In this document: positions 55,580-64,000 of the stretch, in pieces | How positions within the stretch are numbered: the stretch's first letter is position 1 | Layout of the letters: each line of letters starts with the position of its first letter | Assembly: GCA_019671135.1 (NCBI GenBank) | Contig: JAHRHY010000003.1 | Coordinates: 62,001 to 126,000, forward strand | DNA from: Linnemannia hyalina | Lineage: Eukaryota; Mortierellomycota; Mortierellomycetes; Mortierellales; Mortierellaceae | Length of the DNA: 64,000 bases | Direction of reading: 5' to 3' | The notes under the pieces: model-generated | Seen by the model: only the letters and a program-made list of their open reading frames with translations | What the model was told of the DNA's origin: nothing | Database searches by the model: none | Made by a program: the position numbers and the translations under genes

Positions 55580-58500
55580 TTAATCCACCTCCATGTAAAC
55601 GTCTCCAGATGCGCGAGCCTGCATCATGCGTTGCGCCTCAGCAGCACCATACTGCTGTTGAAGCTGCTGGTGCACTCCACCAACACGCTCCAGCTTCTCC
55701 TTTTGTGCCTTCTGTCGCGCCAGGACATCGTCCAGAGTCCACAGACTAACACCCATCTGCGCCTGAGTCTCCAGGGGTTGGGCCATCGATCTCAAAAACT
55801 TTTTCGCGATCGCAATTCCCATATCCGTCGACAGGTTGACGCTGGTGTCGGTAATGTACTGGTTGATCCATTTTGGCAACTTGGATCGTTTATCCTGGCG
55901 AGCATATCGTCGGTCCGCAAACACCATCAGTCCGTAATCCGTCTTTCCTCGCAGGACACGTCCCAAACACTGAGCAGCATGACGGAGGGCATCGAATGTC
56001 AAAAAGTCGTTCTCACGGACTCGATGCTCATCTCGAAGGAACTCCAGACGCGCCTTCAGGATCCTCGACTCGGTGTACTGGTAAGGGATACCAAACATCA
56101 CGACAGCGCGCCCGTAATGATGATCGAAATCGATTCCCTCCGACACCTTTCCACGAGCGACGGCCAAAAGAATCGCGCCACGACCGTTCTCGCACGCCCG
56201 CCGGTAGTTGTCCAATGCAATCGATGTCTCTGCCGAATCTGGTGTCTCGACGAAAATCAGCTTTGTCTTCCATGCCTCCGTCAGAATACCCTGTAGAAAA
56301 TATAAAAGAAGGATCAGGGTGGTGGGTTGTGAGAATTAATCGCCACAATTGAAGATCGAAAAAAGAAATATTATCACATTGGAGGTTCAACGTACCATCT
56401 CATGCCACATGGCAATGATACTCTCCATGTATAGATAACTGGGGAAGAAGGCCACGATGCCGTCCGGTACAATTTTTCCAAACTCAATGAGAATGTTGCC
56501 AAAGTTGCGAACCACCGCAGGATCGTTGCGGACCTCAAACTTGGACGAGATAGCGACCTGATCCGATCCTCTTGTAATGACCATGGGCAAGAAGCAGTTC
56601 CTGGTCAGGGTCATAGGATAACTCTCCTGCACAGTCGCTTTAAAATCCAGGATCTTGGGGTACATGTCCAGAGGGGACAGTGTTCCTGAGGTGATGATGA
56701 CAGACGAGAACCGCTCAAAGACTGGCTTGATCGCAATTGCGGCATCCAGGCAGGCGAATCGTAGAATCGGGTTAGGCACCGTGGCGTTCTCGCTCTCATA
56801 GGGCTCGAGTACCAACATGAATCCCTTGTCGTATGTTGCTACGAGTGTCGCCAACGCAGCCACCCTCTGCAACGATGATAAATCATCCAAGTTGTTGAGT
56901 TCCAGCGTACGGGTGAGAAGCGACAGTCGCTCAGAACAGAACTGCAACGGTTTCCGCTCAATAAAAGTGATCTCCTTCAAATGCCGTAAGAAAGATGATG
57001 GAGTCTCTGCCGTGACGTTCAGTACCCTCAATCTGGTCTTGAGATACTCGTTGAATCGCTTCAGGAACGCAACGAAATGCTCGGCCTTACGAATGTTTCC
57101 TGGCACCGCCTCATGCAAGAGGTCATCTGGTAGAGCTGGGTTGGCCATGATGCTTTCCTCGTCTCGGGCTGCCAGTGTGTCCTGTAGTCCCTGCACTAGC
57201 TTTTCGTACTCGTTCTTTAGCTTTTCTGATCCTTGCTGCTTCATTGTCTCAATTCTCTCCGATAGTTGGGCGATACTCTTTGAACTCGCCTCCAATGTCG
57301 GCCGCATGATATCCAGACTCAACGAGTCAATACAAACGTTATCTATACCGAGGGAGAGCACAGTGCCAAGGGTTAGATTGCTACATCAATTAAGTGATCA
57401 GTTCTCATCAAACGAGGTTATCAACAACATGATGAGAACCCGTACCAATGTTATGTGCCTCGTCAAAGACAACGATCGAATCCTTCGACAACTCCTTAGA
57501 GATCAAGTCGGCGATCTTGGGATCGAGCATGTAATGATACGAGTAGATAATCACATTGGCGTGTGAAAGCTATAAAGTTGAAAACAATAATAAGATCGTC
57601 AGTAACGATCATCCAATGAAACAAGCTGCGGATGAAATTAAAATGGCAGAAGGTGCCTACCAGACGGCGAGCCATGTAGTACGGACAGGTCTTCTTGACC
57701 TTTCCCAGCTCCTTGATGTCGTCCAATGTGTAGATCGCATCCGGGACTAACTCTCGAACATCACCCCGCTCCAACTCCTCGTAAAACGAGCATGTTTCGA
57801 TATCCTGTCCTGCCTGTTCTGCCTCCCGAATCCATGGTGCCGTCAGGTTATGACAGCGAGCGTCGACGACTTTGCCCTTCTTTTCTTTGCTGACCGAGGG
57901 GTGTAGACACAGGTTGCGACGACTTGTCAGTCCGAGTCCCAATATCGTCTCGTTCAATCCACAGCTCTTTCGGTATTCGACAAGACGCTTCAACTCTGCC
58001 AGCGCTTTCTCGATCTCGGGCACGGTACGCGAGCAGTAAATTAATTTGCGCTTTTCGGGATAGTGCTATATTTTCATGACGTGAAAAAAGTGTGAGGCTG
58101 TCTGTCAGCCTTTGTCATAACGGTACTTGAACGACCAATGTGATTTTGGTGGCGTTGCTGTCCAATTTTCAGCAAAAAAAAGGGGGAGGAGAAGCATCCA
58201 GTTGTTTACCTGCTGGTATGAGACGATGAGTGACAGAAGAGACACTGTCTTTCCAGTTCCCGAAGGCATCTCAAGTACGCCATGGCCCTATGTTCAAGAA
58301 AAGTTAGATGGTGTTAATCCAAGTTGACAGGTCAAAAGCCATACCGTGCTGTGTGGTGATCGATCGACTGTTTGAGCAGGGAGTCCGCGTTAGGCTTACT
58401 TGAGCATCCAGAGTTTGCTTGAGTGAGCACATGTAGGCATATTGTTCCGGATAGATCCTGTCGTATGGGAAGTAGACTGGAAGGTCGTCGATATGGAACC

Positions 58501-58615
58501 TGTGAAAAAAAAAAGTCGTCAGTCAGAGCGTACGAGTATGTGAGAAGCGAGCAATGGTCGCCATGGACACAAACATTTCAATCTAGTTATTGTTGTTGTT
58601 GTGTTCTTACAGCAT
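55580..58615 (-). CDS. RAD3: Rad3/XPD, 5'-3' DNA helicase of TFIIH (7 exons, 789 aa)
   Basis: Exons 58615-58611, 58499-58400, 58287-58210, 58065-57661, 57569-57446, 57342-56396 and 56290-55580 form one frame (yeast 778, human 760 aa). Walker A is EMPSGTGKT, motif II is VVFDEAHNI. The four Fe-S cysteines lie in [20 protein letters not shown] and KKTCPYY. Helicase domain 2 has [33 protein letters not shown] and [20 protein letters not shown] unwinds DNA in nucleotide excision repair and structurally supports TFIIH in transcription. The first coding exon is only 5 nt (ATGCT). Divergent from TAF14 with about 580 bp between start codons. Confidence 0.95.
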
Positions 58616-59195
58616 GACGAGAGATGGTTTTGTCAAAGGGTTGTACTGAGTTTGTTGATGTGTGTTTTATTCTTTGAATGTTAGAATCAGAGTGTGCTTC
58701 GGCAGAAGAGAATATAAGGTCGAAGGAGAAGAAGAAGAAGGCGAGTGAATAAAGAGAAGATGCACGATTCGTTGGCCTTTTTATGCTCGTTGTTGCGCTT
58801 CTTTCTCTTCTGAAGGCGCGCATCGCAGTCACTTTTTTGGCTCCAATGTCGTCACCCTTAACTGCTGAACATACTTCGGGACCCCTTATCTTGCTCCTCC
58901 TTTTCCTTCCTTTCTCCACTTCACCCCTTCCTTTTCTCTCTTCTTTCTATCGCGTTACAATTGCCACCTTCCCCACCTCTTCAACCTCCTCCCCCCTAAC
59001 ACAACCCTCACCACCACTCTGCCCACACCCAGCTCTCGACTCTCTTTTGTTGACCTCTCATATCCTCACCTCACCCACGCTGTTGTGTCAACCTTCTCCT
59101 CCCACCCACGCTTTGACTGCACAAGTCTCAGGAACGCGTCTTCCTTTCGCCCACACAGCAACAAATACACACACACATACCCCTAATAACCAACT

Positions 59196-60997
59196 ATGCC
59201 ACAAGTAAGAGCAAACTTGCCATTTTATTCATGCACACCCGCGCGCGCTACAACAATGAAAAACGCGCACACACACGCACCCTCAATAAAAACAAAACTC
59301 TCATTCGACCCATCGAACAAGCCCAGACACGTCCACTCACATGCAACCCACAGAAAACAAGCATGAAAGAGAATATAATCTGATGCCCCCTGAGAACCCC
59401 CCTTTTCACCCATCTCCAACTTTAATCTCCACTTCTCCACTTCTCGAGCTTCCTCCCCTTCTTTCGTCACCCCCTTATGCCCACTTGTCGCTCTTTTTAT
59501 GATTTTCCATTTCTTCCTGTCTGTTCTTGCTTTTTTCACTCCTCAATTGATACTCATACTCACCTACGTTTGCTTTCGCTGTCAACTTGAATAGAAAACT
59601 ATTACCAAGGAGATCAAGGTACCTAAGCAAGCGTGAAGAATACGTACACCTCAGAGGCAGACGCAGAGAGGCACCCAATTGCGAGCCAGGAACAGTAGTG
59701 GACTGACCTAGTTTGTTTTATTTTTTGGTGGCGTTTTTCCTATCTCTCGCTCACAGGTGATCACGGACCAGCACATCGTCAAGGGACAGAAGCAGAATGG
59801 ATTCCCGATGCGCAAGTGGAAGATATCGCTCATGGGGATCAACGCCAACGGAGAGGAAGAGTCACTACCCTATGTCGACCACGTCGAGTACATCCTGCAC
59901 CAGACCTTTGAGCAGCCCCTGCGGAGTAAGTCGTCACTTTTAGATAGCTATCAGTTATCACCCCTGCTTTCTGATGATCAACTTTCAAGGACAACACGGC
60001 ACTATGGACCACCCACCTGCACTAATCAATCTTCTTGATGATCTCTTTTTATGACAGAGGTGACAAAGTTTCCTTTTCAGCTGCAGGAAAAGGGATGGGG
60101 CGAGTTCGATATGAAGATTATGCTGCACTTTGTCGACAATGCAGACTCACCAGCAATGCTGGACCACGACCTGAACTTTCAACAGAACCACTACGAGATC
60201 GAGCATACTTTGGTAAGGTTTCCTTGTGCTTCTTGACTACCTTTTATTTTCGGCTCAGCTTGCGATACTTTGACTTTGTTCAATCGCGTACTGACTATTA
60301 TACCACTCACTATATTGTTAGTCGTTTAGGCCAGATATCAAGCCAAGTTTCTTAAAGCTGTTGAACCGGCCTGTAGAGACGATATCAGATCGGGACAGCC
60401 AAATGTCCAGCAACGACAGTGGGATTGATGGAAAGGCACATAAGCGGCGAAAGGACGCAATACTGAAGGAGAAGTCAAAACGGGTCAAGGCAGACAGGAG
60501 TTCAGACGAAGATAGCCATGGCGACAGCAGTGCTGCATCAGGAGACGACTGGGATAGTGAGGTAACGCTACGGACCGATTTGAGATGAAATGAGCAAGTC
60601 ATTAGCATAATTGAAACGTGAGAATGGGTAACTTACTTCAGCTTTGCATTCTTCGGGCGGGGCAACTCTGCTCTTGATAGATCAATGTGCATGTGCTGGC
60701 AGAAAAGTTCCAGCGGCTACAAGCTTCGGATCTTATCGAGGTCATCAAGATGGTCAAAGCCAACCAGACCTCAGAGATGTATGTTCGGGAAGACGGTGAA
60801 GGTAACAAGCAGGCTTTATTAGTATTTTTGTTCTTCGTGTTGCCTCTGCTCTAGTGTCCAAGCGACATTGTCGCTAAATAATTGTTCATTTGCTTGGTCA
60901 TGTAACAGCGGGCGAGTACCAGATCGATTTACGGACACTGGGCGACGACTTGCTGAATCAGCTTTGGCAATTCTGCACCAAGAGACTGGAAGGTTAA
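59196..60997 (+). CDS. TAF14: Taf14-like YEATS-domain protein with C-terminal ET-type domain (7 exons, 268 aa)
   Basis: Exons 59196-59204, 59595-59618, 59757-59925, 60058-60212, 60322-60561, 60681-60801 and 60909-60997 join in frame. The YEATS domain reads VITDQHIVKGQ, GFPMRKWKISLMGINANGEE, VEYILHQTFEQPLR, KVTKFPFQLQEKGWGEFDMKI. A basic/acidic Ser-rich linker follows. The C terminus, VHVLAEKFQRLQASDLIEVI, then YQIDLRTLGDDLLNQLW, matches the Taf14 ET-like module. YEATS domains read acylated or crotonylated histone lysines; Taf14 is shared by TFIID, TFIIF, INO80, SWI/SNF and NuA3 in yeast. The C-terminal module favours Taf14 over Yaf9, which ends in a coiled coil. The first two coding exons are 9 and 24 nt. 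Confidence 0.85.
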
Positions 60998-61755
60998 TTG
61001 AGCAAGGGACAACTTGATGTGCCCGATTTCTGGGAGGCATAGTTGTTATGTCGCAGTGACAGGTGCATCTTTACACTGCCAACACACGTCCCTTCACCGC
61101 CGACCCACCCCACATTCCTCGTTGTTCACCTCGTGTATGACAAAGTCGGCATAGATGTAATGGCAGACTATCTTACTCCAGTAACTGTAGTACATTAAAA
61201 AAATACAATTGGATCATCAAGCAACAGGAGTACTTTCCACGGTTTTGACTGTCGGCTTGCGCCCAAGCATTGGCTGAAAGAGTTGACAAAAAAAATAAGG
61301 ATGGCACGAACCGATTATTTCTTGCCCTGGACTAACAGGACTAGCCAAGGAGGGAGGTGCGTTCGAAAGTGACATTGTATGTGCGTGTTATGTGTGTGTG
61401 TGTGTGCACGTTGATTTGACCAGACAAGCCTCTGGCAAGGAGAGCACCATTTTTAAGGTTGCTTCTCATCTCAGAATAAAGAAAAAATAGAGTCGACAGC
61501 CAAAAGTGCGGCGTGTGGCGGACACTGCCTTCAACCCTAAAATGGCTCTAATTGCTTATGGTCCCTGTTTTGCCCCCTGGCCCATGGCGGACAAAAGAGT
61601 CTGACCCTGCTTCTACTCTGTTCCTCACTCGGCACTTTCTTTCTCTCTCTTTTGCCTTTTCTTCCCTTTCCCCTTTCTTCTTCCTCCACCTCCACCTCCA
61701 CCTCCACCTCCACCTCCTCACTCACCTTCGCCTCATTCACACTCCCATCGTCGCC
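60998..61755. other. Intergenic; (TG)n and (CCTCCA)n simple repeats
   Basis: A TG run lies near 61388-61405 and a CCTCCA run near 61683-61712, just before the start of the plus-strand membrane gene. Confidence 0.6.
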
Positions 61756-62585
61756 ATGTCAGTCCTCCTGGCGCGATTCAGGATCGGAATCGCCGCCCTA
61801 CTCCTCTTCGTCATAATCCTCGACATTACCTACTGGGTCCTCTACTTCAACGGCCTCTCCCCCAACGACAAAGCCACACGCACGCTCCTTACCCCAGAAC
61901 GACTCATCCTCGCCGACCATATTTTGCTCGTCCTTATCATTGGCTATGCCGCCGTACCCCGGTTCCCCACAAAAGTGCCGCGCTATGCCCGTGCCTTTGT
62001 GCTCTTTGTCCTGGCGGTCTATATGCTCTACTACCACCTGAACAACCTCTCTTCTCTCTTTGCGTCACGTGTCTTTCTCTGCAGCACCTCGTATATCAAG
62101 AACGCCTGTGGTGTTAATCGTGTCATCCAGATCTTTGGCACAGTCGCTGGCTTCTTGATCATGTATGAGAATGCCTTGACCCTCAAAGAGACCGACCCTA
62201 GCCCGTCCACCAAAGCAGCGGCAGCAGGAGGGGCTGGAGGAACTGAAGGAACTGGAGGAGCACAGCCGAACCCTAACATTGTCCCTTACAATCCAGGGAT
62301 GCAGACCTTTAACCCGACCTATCCGCAGCAGCAACAATTCCAGCAGCAGCAGCAGCAGCTTGTATACTATCCTCAGCAACAGCAACCTTATACACTGGCG
62401 CAGCAGCAACCTCTCCAGAACGCGACACATAAGTTTGAGGCCCAAGGACAAGCACAACAGCAACAACAGTTCCAGCCACAACCACTTTACCAGCTGACCC
62501 CTCAACAACAGCAACAACAACTGTTCTACCAGCCCCTTCAACCTGGTCAACAACCATTAATACAGCAGCAGCAAAGCCCCTATTC

Positions 62586-62621
<36 letters not shown>

Positions 62622-62814
62622 GACCGTAGCTGCTCAACCTATGGTTCCTGGATCGTTGGTCACGACAACTCCTCAGCCAGGCGGACAGGCTATTGCCCCT
62701 TACACAAGCTCGGGTGGTGCCTCGGTTGCTGTCTCACCGGTGCTTCCTGTTGGAGGGTACTCGACTCCTTCACCCTCTGTCGGTCACCAGTCGCCTGTCC
62801 ATCCTCCTCAGTAA
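61756..62814 (+). CDS. Diverged four-TM MARVEL-like protein with poly-Q tail (copy I, 352 aa)
   Basis: The start MSVLLARFRIGIAALLLF directly precedes TM1. TM segments lie near residues 8-30, 48-68, 75-95 and 125-145. Between TM2 and TM3, RYARAFVLFVLAVYMLYY parallels the KYLRAFLLLIPT region of the cluster genes. A two-Cys loop precedes TM4. The tail is Gln/Tyr/Pro-rich with a CAA tract (about 62587-62624) giving 12 or so consecutive Gln, and ends in a Ser/Pro/Gly-rich stretch. It lacks the WGPL and NVxxVSP motifs, so it is an older branch of the family. Opposite strand to the main cluster, about 36 kb away. Confidence 0.75.
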
Positions 62815-63566
62815 CGTTTAGGTTGGTTGTTTACCGCTAGTTTCTCCCTTACCATCCACATAATGATTTCCCTCTTTTTTTCTTACCAGGCATTCAAAAT
62901 AATAATAATAAACGCATGCTCCTCGTATTTACGGACGTGCAGGGTCGGATAGGAGGAGAATTGTCGCTGTGCCATGTATGTGGAGAAAGGAAGTGGCAGT
63001 AGCACCTCTTCCTTTGTTTTGACCTTTTGCGACAGCACCAACAGAACTTTTATCACAAGAGGAGAAAAGTACCGCGTCAGACGAGAAAAGAAGGAACACC
63101 CTTCCTCTCACTGCTGGGCGAAGCACAACTGATGAACGCCCTATTCTTCGAGAAATGTCTGAAAGAGTTACATAGGAATTGAGTTGGAACGAGTTGGAGA
63201 ACTATGGAAGCGATGATGATGATGCTGATGTTGTGGTGCTTCCGCCCAATTTCATCGATGAGATAGGTTTTGTTGGCAAGGCAACAATGACCGTATCGAT
63301 CAACACCTTTTCCCAGGATTCAGAATCATTCATATCCCGGTAACCAACAACAGCCAAAAAAAAAGAAAATGTCATAATTTCCGAATGTTAAAATGGCCAG
63401 TGCTTGATCAAGGAGATGAGGAGAGAGAGAGAGAGAACCCTTTTATCACTTTTTTTCTTTTTCAACCTCTATCTCTTTCTTACACCTCCTTCATCCTCCT
63501 CGATCATCTCACTCTCCTTCTCTTCTTCCCTCCTCCCTTTACACAAACAGACACACGCGCCAAACA
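62815..63566. other. Intergenic, no gene seen
   Basis: Holds the AATAATAATAATAAA-type 3' signal of copy I near 62900 and the promoter side of copy J. Confidence 0.55.
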
Positions 63567-64000
63567 TGGTTAAAATATCCTCAACAGCCCAACTAACAGT
63601 TGTCCGCCCGCGTCCGGATCGCACTATGCATAAATTTCATTCTCATGGTCGCCCTCTACTCCTTCCAAGCCTATCTCAGTAACAACCCTTCCAAAATACC
63701 GCGATGAGCCTCGAATACCGTCCCTCCTCTGGCAAGATTGCATCCTCATCATCTCTTCGGTTTTATTCGTGGCTGTCTGTTACTATGCCTTGAGGGGGTT
63801 CTAGCTCATACCCAAGACTATACATGTGATTATGTTACTCGTCCCGGCGGTATTGTTAATATACGTCAGTTATATTTTTGATGGTCCAGGCGACGGACAT
63901 AGGATGGCGATGGTTTCTGTGTTCAAATGTGGTGGGATCTATCCAATACAGAAGATTTCTTTACGTCGGTGATAACTCTGGCGGTTGAGTGATCCTCAAG
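63567..64000 (+). pseudogene. Broken MARVEL-like copy J, runs off the window
   Basis: Family segments are readable but in different frames: a TM1-like INFILMVALYSFQAYL, then LLWQDCILIISSVLFVAVCY matching TM2 of copies B and C, then ALRGF, an in-frame TAG, and a TM3-like IHVIMLLVPAVLLIYVSYIF. At least one frameshift and one stop occur before TM4. The end is cut by the window edge, so the tail cannot be assessed. Confidence 0.65.

Overview
The window looks like nuclear DNA of an early-diverging fungus. Genes carry many short GT-AG introns (donors mostly GTAAGT-like). Housekeeping proteins are of fungal type: Atg5, Atg29, Rad3/XPD, Taf14, SF3b6 and Nsl1/Mis14. There are also Crinkler-type (CRN) effector genes, a eukaryotic MscL channel, and glutamine-rich membrane proteins. 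This mix best fits Mortierellomycotina or a related Mucoromycota lineage. That placement is an inference; no rRNA gene is visible. All splice calls come from reading GT/AG sites and reading-frame continuity.

Layout. 0-7 kb is repeat-rich: a broken membrane-family gene, a decayed LINE 3' end, and a decayed PIF/Harbinger element with convergent Myb-like and DDE ORFs. 7.6-27 kb is a same-strand (minus) cluster of four-transmembrane, MARVEL-like proteins with Q/P-rich tails: intact genes at 7.6, 9.8, 11.3, 23.5 and 24.9 kb, a frameshifted copy at 26.1-26.8 kb, and one gene apparently cut in two. Its N-terminal half (22.47-22.75 kb) and C-terminal half (15.02-15.67 kb) flank about 6.8 kb of foreign sequence. 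That island holds Crinkler-like pieces, a small secreted ORF followed by a poly(A) tract, minisatellites, and a zinc-finger gene bracketed by diverged direct repeats. Two more family members lie at 61.8 and 63.6 kb on the plus strand.

27-36 kb holds a coiled-coil gene with a degenerate neighbour copy, a Siva-like zinc-binding protein, ATG29 and a LINE remnant. 36.5-39.6 kb is a decayed Crinkler gene interrupted by a 150-bp MITE. 40.3-61 kb is compact and conserved: ATG5 (-), mscL (+), NSL1/MIS14 (+), SF3B6 (-), an oligopeptidase B-like S9 peptidase (+), a secreted five-domain Kazal protein with Kex2-type KR linkers (-), RAD3 (-) and TAF14 (+). RAD3/TAF14 and SF3B6/peptidase are divergent pairs sharing short promoters.

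The least described items are the expanding and decaying Q-rich membrane family with the island inside one member, the Kex2-cleavable Kazal polyprotein, and the MITE-disrupted Crinkler gene.
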